From Actinomycetota bacterium (lineage in GTDB: Bacteria > Actinomycetota > Thermoleophilia > Gaiellales > Gaiellaceae): DNA of 52,184 nt. This document shows positions 38,214 to 46,108 of the stretch, piece after piece (positions within the stretch are counted from its first letter, which is position 1; each line of letters begins with the position of its first letter). A program made the position numbers and the translations under genes. The notes below the pieces were generated by a model. The model had not been told where the DNA came from and did not search any database. It worked only from the letters and a program-made list of their open reading frames with translations. Where the stretch lies: positions 669-52,852 of the forward strand of contig PLZU01000016.1 of the NCBI GenBank assembly GCA_003152275.1, in the 5' to 3' direction.

Positions 38214-39904
38214 CGACCGTCGCCGTCGCGGCCGGCCGACGCGCCTGGGAAACCCTCCCGCGGCTCCGCCGCTGGCTGGAGGAGGTGCGACCGGCCACGT
38301 TGCTTGTCCCTGCGATCGCGATCCAGTGGCTCACGACCCTCGCGCTCGCGCTGACCGTTCGACATAACGGCTGGCTCTTCTATCAGGGCGGCGACCAGCT
38401 CTGGTACTACGTCAGCAGCTGGCTGCTTGCCCACGGCCAAGTGCCGCCGGCGCTCGTAGGGCACGGCTGGCCCGCACTGCTCGCTCCGATCTCCTCGCTC
38501 AGCGGGCCAACCCTCGTCCCTGCATTGCCCGCGATCGTCCTCTTCGACGTGCTCGTGCTTGGACCGGTGGCGCTGCTCTGCATCTACGGAATCGCCAAGC
38601 GGATCGGCGGCAAGCTCTTCGCGTACTGGGCAGTCACGTTGTGGCTCACGGTGCCATTCATCGGCATCAAGTTCACGGATTACCTCTACCACCAGCGCTA
38701 CACCGAGCTGACACTGCCGCAGGGGTTTGGACTGACGGCGATGGCCGACTTCCCCTCGATGGTCGGTGTCCTCGTGTGCGTCTACTTCGCGCTGCGCGTG
38801 CTGGAATGTCCCGATACCGTCGAGGCACTTGCCGCCGGTCTCGCCGCCGGTGTTGCGATTGCGATCAAGCCGTCGAGCTCGGTCTTCCTCGCAGGCCTCG
38901 TGCTTGGATTCCTATACCGCCGCCGGCTCGCCGGCGCCGCATACCTACTGACAGGACTTGCGCCGGCGCTCGTGACCCTGGCGCTCTGGAAGTATCGCGG
39001 GTTCGGCTACCTGCCGCTCTTCCACTCGGAGGGCGTAGCGCAGCTTGCGCTCGGCGCGCACCAGCAGCTCGTAGCGTTCAACCCCTTGAACAAGTACGTC
39101 CAGTTCAATTGGCACCAGCTCAACCTCAATCTGCTCGGCATCAAGGAGCATTTTTGGAGTATGCGCGTCGTGGAGTGGCTCGTCATCGCCGGCCTCGTCG
39201 GACTGAGTCGCCGCTCGTTGACCGCCGCGCTCGTCGTCGGCGGCTGGTTCGCCGCCTTCGTCGTCACGAAGGCGACATATCAGTACGCGAGCGTCGACGA
39301 TGCGAGCGTCTTCCGCGTCATGATGCCCGCCTACCCGGCGTTCATCCTGCTGCTCGCCTCTCTGGTCTACCTGTTTCCCGGCCGCCACCGCGCACGATTC
39401 GAAGCCGCACAGCCGTCCCGACCCCGATTGCACGGACGGAGACGGGTTGCGCTGCTCGGCGCGGGGGCTGCAGTGTTCGCGCTCTACCCACTCGCGCTCG
39501 TCGCCGCGGCGTCGCCACTCCAAGGACCGCAGCCGCGCGCGTATGAGGCTTTCGGCTTGCTGCGCAGCGTGGACCCGACGCTGCAACTGACTGCAACGGT
39601 GACTGGTCCGCGAGTCCACCTGAGGTGGAACCCTGCCGAGCAGGCAGAAACGCAAGTCTTCTACCGGATCTGGCGCAGCAACGCTCCCACCGGAGGAGCC
39701 ACGTGCACACCGGTCCCGCATGGAGCCGCCAACTGCCAGCTTGTTATGGACGATCTCGGCGCGTACGCGGGCGGACGTTTCGTCGACAAGCCGGGGCGCG
39801 GCCGGTGGACGTATCGGCTCGCGCTCGCTGCCAACTGGCTGAACAGCCCGCTTTACGGCGACGTCTTCTCCCTCGGGCCGCCGGTCGCGGTCCGCGTGCC
39901 CTGA
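38210..39904 (+). CDS. Membrane glycosyltransferase-like protein (GT-C) with C-terminal FN3-like domain
   Basis: 564 aa with roughly ten hydrophobic helices up to residue 440. The first outer loop [21 protein letters not shown] places an Asp where GT-C enzymes keep a catalytic acid. The last 110 residues ([29 protein letters not shown]) look like a fibronectin-type III beta sandwich with two Cys that could form a disulfide outside the cell. GTG 38210 overlaps the fcl stop. It is followed after 1 nt by a GtrB-like GT2 that could make its polyprenyl-phosphate donor. Exact activity unproven. Confidence 0.78.
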   Translation: MTTVAVAAGRRAWETLPRLRRWLEEVRPATLLVPAIAIQWLTTLALALTVRHNGWLFYQGGDQLWYYVSSWLLAHGQVPPALVGHGWPALLAPISSLSGPTLVPALPAIVLFDVLVLGPVALLCIYGIAKRIGGKLFAYWAVTLWLTVPFIGIKFTDYLYHQRYTELTLPQGFGLTAMADFPSMVGVLVCVYFALRVLECPDTVEALAAGLAAGVAIAIKPSSSVFLAGLVLGFLYRRRLAGAAYLLTGLAPALVTLALWKYRGFGYLPLFHSEGVAQLALGAHQQLVAFNPLNKYVQFNWHQLNLNLLGIKEHFWSMRVVEWLVIAGLVGLSRRSLTAALVVGGWFAAFVVTKATYQYASVDDASVFRVMMPAYPAFILLLASLVYLFPGRHRARFEAAQPSRPRLHGRRRVALLGAGAAVFALYPLALVAAASPLQGPQPRAYEAFGLLRSVDPTLQLTATVTGPRVHLRWNPAEQAETQVFYRIWRSNAPTGGATCTPVPHGAANCQLVMDDLGAYAGGRFVDKPGRGRWTYRLALAANWLNSPLYGDVFSLGPPVAVRVP

Positions 39905-39905
39905 C

Positions 39906-40895
39906 GTGGAGCCGTACCCCACGTACTCGGTCGTCATCCCGATCCACGACGAGCAGGAGTCGCTCCAAGAGTTGCACCGGCGGCTCGTTGCTGTCTTTCC
40001 GCTCCTGGACGGCGGGATCGAGGTGCTCTTCGTCGACGACGGCAGTACCGATCTCAGTTATCCGGTGATGCTCGAGCTGCACGGCCGCGATCCACGCTTC
40101 AAGGTCATTCATCTCGCCAGGAATTTCGGACACCAGCTGGCGATCACCGCGGGAATCGAGCTCGCGGGCGGCGACGCCGTCGTCGTGATGGACGGCGACC
40201 TCCAGCATCCACCCGAGTTGCTTCCCGCGCTCGCCGAGCGCTGGCGCGAGGGGTACGACATCGTCTACGGCGTGATGACGGAGCGCCCCGAGGGATGGGT
40301 TAAGCGGATAACGGCCCGCACGTACTACTGGGTCCTGCGCAAGCTCGCGAGCGTCGAGATTCCGGCGGCTGCCGGCGACTTCCGTCTCGCCGACCGCCGC
40401 GTCGTCGAGGCGTTCCGCGCGATGCCGGAACGGAATCGCTTCGTGCGCGGAATGTTCGCCTGGCTCGGCTACCGCCAGATCGCCGTGCCTTACGCCGTGC
40501 CGGAGCGGTTCGCAGGAAGCTCGAAGTACACGCTGCGGAGGATGATCCGGCTCGCCACCGACGGCCTCGTCAGCTTCTCGACCGCGCCGCTTCGGTTCGC
40601 GCTCGACCTCGGGTTCGTGGTCTCCGGGCTCGCGTTCCTCTTCGGGATTGCGACGCTCATCACGAAGCTCGCGGGCGCATTCCTCGTGCCGGGCTGGCTG
40701 ACGATCATCCTCGTGACGTCGTTCATCGGCGGGATTCAGCTGATCGTGATCGGCGTCGTCGGCGAGTACGTTGGTCGGATCTACGATGAGGTAAAAGCAC
40801 GACCGCTTTATCTCGTTCGCGAGCTCCACGGCTTTGGCGACGATCCGCTCGCACGTCGGCAGATGGTCGGCTCGTCGAACGCCCCTCGGCAATGA
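39906..40895 (+). CDS. GtrB/DPM1-like polyprenyl-phosphate glycosyltransferase (GT2)
   Basis: 329 aa. GT-A domain: YSVVIPIHDEQESLQELHRR, VLFVDDGSTD, HLARNFGHQLAIT and VVMDGDLQHPPELLP with the DxD-type motif. Two transmembrane helices at about 230-300 (LGFVVSGLAFLFGI, WLTIILVTSFIGGIQLIVIG) end in GEYVGRIYDEVKARPLY, the standard GtrB tail. It loads a hexose on undecaprenyl phosphate for outer-face transferases; the membrane GTs on either side are natural users. GTG 39906 starts 1 nt after the previous stop. Confidence 0.93.
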   Translation: MEPYPTYSVVIPIHDEQESLQELHRRLVAVFPLLDGGIEVLFVDDGSTDLSYPVMLELHGRDPRFKVIHLARNFGHQLAITAGIELAGGDAVVVMDGDLQHPPELLPALAERWREGYDIVYGVMTERPEGWVKRITARTYYWVLRKLASVEIPAAAGDFRLADRRVVEAFRAMPERNRFVRGMFAWLGYRQIAVPYAVPERFAGSSKYTLRRMIRLATDGLVSFSTAPLRFALDLGFVVSGLAFLFGIATLITKLAGAFLVPGWLTIILVTSFIGGIQLIVIGVVGEYVGRIYDEVKARPLYLVRELHGFGDDPLARRQMVGSSNAPRQ

Positions 40896-42313
40896 GTTCG
40901 GCGCTCGCGCCGTCGCGGCCTCGCTCACGAGCACGGGCGTCCCCGAAGGTCTCGCGGATTGCCCGTGATCACTGGAAAGAGGCGTTGGCTCTCACTTTGC
41001 TCCTCTGCGTCGCTGCCGCCGTCGATGCGCGCAGTTTCCACGCGGCACCGAATTACGACGAGGGGGTTTACCTCGCGAGCGTCGACGCGCTGCAGCATGG
41101 TGGACGGCTCGCTGTCGACGTCTTCACGTCGCAGCCCCCGGGGTTCTACGTGCTTCTCCAGACGATCGCTGCGCTCGTAGGATCGTCGGTAAGCTCAATG
41201 CGGCTCGGGTTCGTAGCTGTCGCGCTTCTCGGATTGCTGGGCGCGTGGCTGTTGGGGCGACAACTCTCGGGACCACTTGGCGGGCTCATCACAGCCGGCC
41301 TTTACGCAGCAACTCCGGCTCTCGCGTCCGGCGCGGCGACGGTGGAGGCGGACGAGGCTTCCGTGGCAGTCGCGGTGCTTGCGCTTGCAGCGTACGCGTT
41401 TGCGACACGGCACCGAAACTCGGCGGCTGCCGTCGTGGCGGGCGTACTCGCGACGACGGCGATCTCGGTCAAGCTGCTTGCACCACCCCTTCTGGTCGGC
41501 TCCGTAGGGCTTGCTTTCGCCGGCGATCAGCGGCTGCGACGTCTTGCGCTCGCTGCCACGGGCGCGCTTGGCGCTGCTGCGATCTTGTGCCTGGCGTACG
41601 CTCGCGATCTGAGCGCAATCTGGAGCGATGCCGTTGCGTTTCAGCTACGAAGCAATGCGAACCTCGCGGCGAACTGGCAGACGCTACGTGGCACGGTCGA
41701 TGCGCATACCCCGTTTACCTACCTTGTTGCGGGCGGATTTGTGGCGACTGTCGTCGCAGCACGCAACCGCGAAACGCTTGGGCTGTGGCTCGCAACGCCC
41801 GCTGCCGTCGCCTTCCTGCTCACGAGGCCGAGCGTCCTCGAGCACCACCTAGTGTTGCTCGCTGCGGCGCTCGCTCTCGCAGCGGGAGTCTCCCTTGGGC
41901 GCCTTCCAGCCCGCTTCGTGGCTGTGCCGGTCGCGCTCCTCATTTCCGCAGGACTAGCCCAACAGTGGATTCGACTCGGGCGCTCGACTCCAACGCCGTC
42001 CTATCAGACGTGGGCCGCGGCGCAAATGCGCACCCGCACGGCACAAGATGAGCTCGTTGCGACTGACATGCCTATCGTCGCCCATCTCGCCGGTCGCGTT
42101 CTACCAGGCGAGCTCGTCGACACGTCGTTTGCGCGCTTCGCGGCTGGATCTCTGACGAACCGCGAAGTGGTTCGTCTGCTTGAGCAAGATCACGTCCGAG
42201 TCGTGGTCGCGGGCCGAGCGTTCTACGCGCGCGCCGGCCTACGTCAGTGGATCGAGCGGCACTACAAGGAAGTGACCCGTCGCCCGGGAGCTGTCATCTT
42301 TGTGCGACGCTAG
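40892..42313 (+). CDS. GT39/GT83-like membrane glycosyltransferase
   Basis: 473 aa with about ten hydrophobic helices. The catalytic-type first loop is FHAAPNYDEGVYLASVDAL, with Asp-Glu as in the PMT/ArnT superfamily, followed by DVFTSQPPGFYVLLQTI. A C-terminal soluble part of about 110 residues includes VRVVVAGRAFYARAGLRQW. ATG 40892 overlaps the GtrB-like gene (ATGA), so donor synthesis and transfer are coupled. The 3' end overlaps the convergent DUF2304 gene by 4 bp. Confidence 0.85.
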   Translation: MSSALAPSRPRSRARASPKVSRIARDHWKEALALTLLLCVAAAVDARSFHAAPNYDEGVYLASVDALQHGGRLAVDVFTSQPPGFYVLLQTIAALVGSSVSSMRLGFVAVALLGLLGAWLLGRQLSGPLGGLITAGLYAATPALASGAATVEADEASVAVAVLALAAYAFATRHRNSAAAVVAGVLATTAISVKLLAPPLLVGSVGLAFAGDQRLRRLALAATGALGAAAILCLAYARDLSAIWSDAVAFQLRSNANLAANWQTLRGTVDAHTPFTYLVAGGFVATVVAARNRETLGLWLATPAAVAFLLTRPSVLEHHLVLLAAALALAAGVSLGRLPARFVAVPVALLISAGLAQQWIRLGRSTPTPSYQTWAAAQMRTRTAQDELVATDMPIVAHLAGRVLPGELVDTSFARFAAGSLTNREVVRLLEQDHVRVVVAGRAFYARAGLRQWIERHYKEVTRRPGAVIFVRR

Positions 42314-42660
42314 TTCGCTTCGTGCAGCTCCTGCTCGAGCAACGCAAGCCGTTGCGCCAGTAGCACGTTTTGATCCGACAGACGCGAAATAACCGTCGAG
42401 TAGTGCAGCAGCACGGCGAGGATGAACAAGATTCCCACAGCGAAGAGCACCGCCGGCGGGTAGCTGCGCACGCCGAGCCAACCGGCGATCGTGTTCAGGC
42501 CCTCACGCCAGGCCGAGAGCACCGTGAGAACGATGCCGGTCGCGAGCCAGAGCAGCGCATAGCGCTCACGGAGGCGGCGGCTGCGGATCAGCTCGAGCAC
42601 GACAAGGACGAGCACGAACGATGCGATTGCACCCGCAATCGAAACGGAGAGCGGTGTCAT
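42310..42660 (-). CDS. DUF2304 membrane protein
   Basis: 116 aa with three hydrophobic helices (SIAGAIASFVLVLVVLELI; ALLWLATGIVLTVLSAW; PPAVLFAVGILFILAVLLHY) and a C-terminal coiled coil (NVLLAQRLALLEQELHEAN). It matches the DUF2304 family, which is regularly found next to a polyprenyl-phosphate GT2, as here. ATG 42660 overlaps that GT2 stop (ATGA). Probably a helper or anchor for lipid-linked sugar synthesis; no catalytic residues are evident. Confidence 0.9.
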   Translation of the reverse strand: MTPLSVSIAGAIASFVLVLVVLELIRSRRLRERYALLWLATGIVLTVLSAWREGLNTIAGWLGVRSYPPAVLFAVGILFILAVLLHYSTVISRLSDQNVLLAQRLALLEQELHEAN

Positions 42661-43442
42661 TCCGATCCCTCCCGTGGGACGACGTCACGGCGGAACAGCC
42701 CGACGAAGATCGCGAGCAGCACCTTGACCATGTAGTAGATCGAGCGAAGCGCAGTAATCGACGAGCGGCCGCCGCCGCGCTCACGCATCTCGACCGGCAC
42801 CTCGAGGAGGCGCAGACGATGGCGGAAGACCATCACCGTCGCCTCGACCTCCGGGTAGTCGTGCGGATAGTCGCGCGCAAAAAGCGCGATGCCCTCCCGA
42901 TTGAGTGCCTGGAAGCCCGACGTCGTGTCGGTGACCCGCTGGCCGACGATCCGCGACACGATCGCCGCGAGCAGCCGGATCCCGATCCGGCGCGACCGTG
43001 AGGAGCGGTAGCCGGAGGGTAGGCCCGACGCGAAACGCGAGCCCACGACGATGTCGGCATCGCCGCGCAACACCGGCTCGAGCACGCGCCCGAGCTGCGC
43101 GGGATCGTGCTGGCCGTCGCCGTCGACACGCACGGCGACGTCGTAGTCCTGCTCGAACGCGAACCGAAAGCCCGTCTGCACGGCGCCGCCGATGCCGAGA
43201 TTGAAGGGAAGGCGTAGAACGCGCGCGCCTGCCGCAGCGGCGGCACGCGACGTTCCGTCGACCGAGCCATCGTCGACGACGACGACGTCGAGCCCCGGGT
43301 CGAACGCGCGCAGCTCGTCGATCACGCGGCCGATGCTGTGTTCCTCGTTGAGCGCCGGCACGATCGCCACGCGGCGAATCTCGCGCAGGCGCGCATCGAC
43401 GGTCGGCGGCGCCGCGGTTGCGACGGTCTCGCTCACGCGCAT
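42657..43442 (-). CDS. Family 2 glycosyltransferase (dolichyl-phosphate-mannose-synthase-like)
   Basis: 261 aa. RRVAIVPALNEEHSIGRVID, VVVVDDGSVDGTSRAA, LPFNLGIGGAVQTGFRFA and VRVDGDGQHDPAQL with DxD are the standard DPM1-like motifs. A short hydrophobic tail segment (YYMVKVLLAIFVGLF) likely associates with the membrane, and the adjoining DUF2304 protein may supply further anchoring. ATG 43442 chosen; GTG 43436 is also possible. It follows the upstream GT2 gene by 10 bp. Sugar unknown. Confidence 0.93.
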   Translation of the reverse strand: MRVSETVATAAPPTVDARLREIRRVAIVPALNEEHSIGRVIDELRAFDPGLDVVVVDDGSVDGTSRAAAAAGARVLRLPFNLGIGGAVQTGFRFAFEQDYDVAVRVDGDGQHDPAQLGRVLEPVLRGDADIVVGSRFASGLPSGYRSSRSRRIGIRLLAAIVSRIVGQRVTDTTSGFQALNREGIALFARDYPHDYPEVEATVMVFRHRLRLLEVPVEMRERGGGRSSITALRSIYYMVKVLLAIFVGLFRRDVVPREGSE

Positions 43443-43452
43443 GAGGGTAGCG

Positions 43453-44379
43453 TCAGAGGAAGACGCGGACGCCGCGCCACCACAGAGAAACGAGGCCGTT
43501 GAGTGCCGAAACGCCGGATGGGAGCTCGAGCATCCGCGGATCGAGCACCGGCGTGAGGAAGCGCTCGAGCTCGCGGTCGCCCACGTGCCGGAGCGCCTGC
43601 GTCTGGCGCCGGTGAACGGCGAGCCAGGAGCCGTTTCGCACGAGCCACGCCCACCCGCGCGTCTTCTCCCGCAACCAGCCCTGCCGCCAGGCGACGAGCA
43701 CGATCCCCGCCTCAATAGCGAGGAGCACCGGCGCGAGCAGGAACAGCAGCCGCGCTGAGAATGCCGTCAGGACGAAGATCAGGCGGTTTCGCTCGAGGTA
43801 GTACTCCTTCTGCCGGCCCGGCCGCTCGAGCACGTAGTCGTGCAGCACATCGGCGCCTGGAACAACGAGCACGCGCAGCGCGCGGAGATGCGCGCGCCAG
43901 CAGAGCTCGAGGTCCTCCTGGTAGAGAAAGAGCTCTTCGGTGAAACCGCCGAGCTCGCGGAACACGTCGGCTCGGATCGCGAAGGCGGCACCGCTTGCAT
44001 AGGCGATCTCCTGCGGCTGGGTGAGCGTATCGGCGGGCTGGCCATAGCCTCCGGGCCATGCGAGCCCGCTCACGTGCAAGACGTTGCCGCTCGAGTTCAG
44101 GAGCTCTGGCTGCTCCAACAGACGAAGTCGTGCCTGAACGACCCCGACACCCGGATCCTCGAGCGCACGTGTGAGCGCTTCGACCGCGCCCGGCTGCACG
44201 ACCGTGTCCGGGTTGACGAAGACGAGAACTTCCGCGTCGGTCTTGCGCGCGCCGCGGTTGCACCCCGCACCGAAGCCAACGTTGTCGGAATCGTTATCCA
44301 CCACGACGACGTCCTCGCCCGCAAGCGAGTCGAGACAGCGGGTCAATGCATCGCCGCTTTGGTACGCGACGACGATCAC
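43453..44379 (-). CDS. Family 2 glycosyltransferase (rhamnosyltransferase-like)
   Basis: 308 aa. IVVAYQSGDALTRCLDSL at the N-terminus, NVGFGAGCNRGARKTDAEVLVFVNPDT, and LYQEDLELCWRAHLRALRVLVVP with the ED-x-E acceptor motif. One or two hydrophobic helices around residues 200-225 (LIFVLTAFSARLLFLLAPVLL) anchor it to the membrane. GTG 44379 makes the protein begin three residues later than the usual xxSVVIVAY start. An ATT four codons upstream would restore it, so the true start is uncertain. It follows the WbaP-like gene by 7 bp. Confidence 0.92.
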   Translation of the reverse strand: MIVVAYQSGDALTRCLDSLAGEDVVVVDNDSDNVGFGAGCNRGARKTDAEVLVFVNPDTVVQPGAVEALTRALEDPGVGVVQARLRLLEQPELLNSSGNVLHVSGLAWPGGYGQPADTLTQPQEIAYASGAAFAIRADVFRELGGFTEELFLYQEDLELCWRAHLRALRVLVVPGADVLHDYVLERPGRQKEYYLERNRLIFVLTAFSARLLFLLAPVLLAIEAGIVLVAWRQGWLREKTRGWAWLVRNGSWLAVHRRQTQALRHVGDRELERFLTPVLDPRMLELPSGVSALNGLVSLWWRGVRVFL

Positions 44380-44386
44380 AGCGGTG

Positions 44387-45904
44387 CTAATAGGCCCCTC
44401 GTCTCGCGAGCACCGCCGGCAGCGTCTTCGCGAGGATCGAGATGTCGAGCCAGATCGACCAGTTCTCGAGGTAGTAGAAGTCGAGCCGCACGAGATCGTC
44501 GAAGGTCAACTCGATACGGCCCGATACCTGCCAGAGCCCGGTCATACCGGGCAGCACGAGGTAGCGCTTGCGGTGCCAGCCCTCCAGCATCACGTAGTCG
44601 CGCAGCGGCAGCGGCCGCGGGCCGACGAGCGACATCTCGCCGCGCAACACGTTCAGGATCTGCGGCAGCTCGTCGATCGAATAGCGCCGCAGGAACCTGC
44701 CGACGCGCGTCACGCGCGGGTCGTCCTTGATCTTGAACAACGGCCCCGAAGCTTCATTCGCTCCTTCGAGACCCGCCTGACGCTCGCCCGCATCGGTGTA
44801 CATCGAGCGGAACTTGAACATCCCGAACTCGCGCTCACCGAGACCGACGCGCTGATCGCGATAGAAGACGGGCCCAGGTGAACCGAGCTTCACCGCCAGC
44901 GCCGTCAGCAACCACAGCGGCGTGGCTACGAGGACGATGCCGGCGCTGACGACGATGTCGAACATGCGCTTGGTAGCCCAGTCGAGGCCTGCGAACACCG
45001 GAGGGCGCAACTCGAAGAGCGGCACGCCCTGGCCGGCAACGTACTCGGCGCGCTGCGTCAGGAGATCCATCGTCGTCGGCGCGATGCGGACCTTCACGCC
45101 CGCGCGGTTCGCGTGCTCGACCAGATCGAGCAGATCCTTGTCGCGCACATCGACGCCGCTGACGATCAGCTCGTCGGGATGCAGGCGCTCGAGCACGTGC
45201 GGCAACTCGTGGACGCTGCCGAGCACCGGCAGCACCAGGCCCTCGCCGTCGTCGGTGACCGCGCCGAGAAACTCGTAGTCGATCCCGCCTCGGCCTTGCC
45301 CGAGCGCACGCCGCAGATCGTCGAGCCTCTCCCCGGAGCCGAGCAGCACCGCACGCCGCCGCACGCCCGCGAGGCGCCAGACATCGCGCGTCACAAGCTC
45401 GTAGGCGCCGCGTAACCCGGTGATCACGAGTACCGAGAGGACAAACGCGGTGAGGTAGAGACCGAACGTCGTGTGCGGGTAACCCGTACCGATGGCGAAG
45501 AAGAGCGTGATCACCGTGACGAGCAGGAGCGACGACACCACGCGACCCGCACCCGCGCGCTGCTCGCGCTGTGCGTACAGTCCTCCGCGCCAGAAAACGA
45601 GCACGGTCACGAGCGAGAGAAACGGCAGCCACTTCGCCTCAGCGGTCCACGGGAGACCCCAGAGGACCGGCCGCGTGCCGTAGTAGAGCTCCCGAAGGAC
45701 GAGCGCGAGGTAGAGCGAGCCCGCGAGGCCGCCAACGTCGATCGCGACGAGCGAGACGATGCTCGCGAAGCGGCGAAAGAGACTGCGCAGCTGACTAACC
45801 GAAGGGAAGAGCCGCGTCTGACGGATGTCGCCCGGAAGGGCGAACGGCTCAGGCCGCTCGGTGTCGTCCGACGAGGTGGCACTGACGAGGGGCTTGGTCG
45901 CCAC
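44387..45904 (-). CDS. Undecaprenyl-phosphate sugar phosphotransferase (WbaP/CpsE-like priming enzyme)
   Basis: 505 aa. The N-terminal 120 residues hold four hydrophobic helices, then a Rossmann-like domain (AVLLGSGERLDDLRRAL). From about 300 the catalytic bacterial sugar-transferase domain follows: ATKRMFDIVVSAGIVLVATP, GSPGPVFYRDQRVGLGEREF, MFKFRSM, RRYSIDELPQILNVLRGEMS and LVGPRPLPL. It transfers hexose-1-phosphate to undecaprenyl phosphate and so starts a glycan. GTG 45904 has a TACAAT box 10 nt upstream. It is the second priming enzyme in the window, of a different superfamily from the WecA-like one at 21055. Confidence 0.95.
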   Translation of the reverse strand: MATKPLVSATSSDDTERPEPFALPGDIRQTRLFPSVSQLRSLFRRFASIVSLVAIDVGGLAGSLYLALVLRELYYGTRPVLWGLPWTAEAKWLPFLSLVTVLVFWRGGLYAQREQRAGAGRVVSSLLLVTVITLFFAIGTGYPHTTFGLYLTAFVLSVLVITGLRGAYELVTRDVWRLAGVRRRAVLLGSGERLDDLRRALGQGRGGIDYEFLGAVTDDGEGLVLPVLGSVHELPHVLERLHPDELIVSGVDVRDKDLLDLVEHANRAGVKVRIAPTTMDLLTQRAEYVAGQGVPLFELRPPVFAGLDWATKRMFDIVVSAGIVLVATPLWLLTALAVKLGSPGPVFYRDQRVGLGEREFGMFKFRSMYTDAGERQAGLEGANEASGPLFKIKDDPRVTRVGRFLRRYSIDELPQILNVLRGEMSLVGPRPLPLRDYVMLEGWHRKRYLVLPGMTGLWQVSGRIELTFDDLVRLDFYYLENWSIWLDISILAKTLPAVLARRGAY

Positions 45905-45914
45905 GAGGGCAACA

Positions 45915-45920
45915 ATTGTA
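45915..45920 (-). promoter_or_regulatory. Putative -10 (TACAAT) of the WbaP-like gene
   Basis: TACAAT on the minus strand, 10 nt before GTG 45904, close to the bacterial TATAAT consensus. It implies a very short leader. No convincing -35 hexamer. Confidence 0.45.
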
Positions 45921-45987
45921 CTCGGCTAGTGGACGCGGCCATAAGTTCGTTCGCGTCTGGCGGTTCGCAAACCAAGCAGGCCTAGGA

Positions 45988-46029
45988 CGCAGGGAGGCTG
46001 CATACCCGTAGGTATGCAGCCTCCCTGCG
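45988..46029. repeat. Perfect 19-bp inverted repeat (hairpin) in a divergent intergenic region
   Basis: CGCAGGGAGGCTGCATACC, a CGTA loop, then the exact reverse complement GGTATGCAGCCTCCCTGCG. It lies between the divergent WbaP-like (start 45904) and membrane-GT (start 46109) genes, the longest gene-free stretch of the window (204 bp). No T-run follows on either strand, and it is upstream of both genes, so it is not an ordinary terminator. It lies outside the putative -10 boxes on both sides. It could be an operator, an RNA structure of a longer leader, or the trace of a small mobile repeat. Nothing else is seen in this gap apart from the two -10 candidates. Confidence 0.85.
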
Positions 46030-46093
46030 GACAACGGCATGCGCCGCGTTTGCGGGCCGCCAGGCGCACAACCGTACTTGTGACCGCGTCCAC

Positions 46094-46099
46094 TACGCT
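46094..46099 (+). promoter_or_regulatory. Possible -10 (TACGCT) of the membrane-GT gene
   Basis: TACGCT, 9 nt before GTG 46109; CACTACGCT fits the TA-N3-T pattern. No Shine-Dalgarno. Weak evidence. Confidence 0.3.
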
Positions 46100-46108
46100 T
46101 GCCGTCCC

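Noticed and set aside
45988-46029. Hairpin as an intrinsic terminator
   Set aside because: No T-run on either side, and it lies upstream of both flanking genes.
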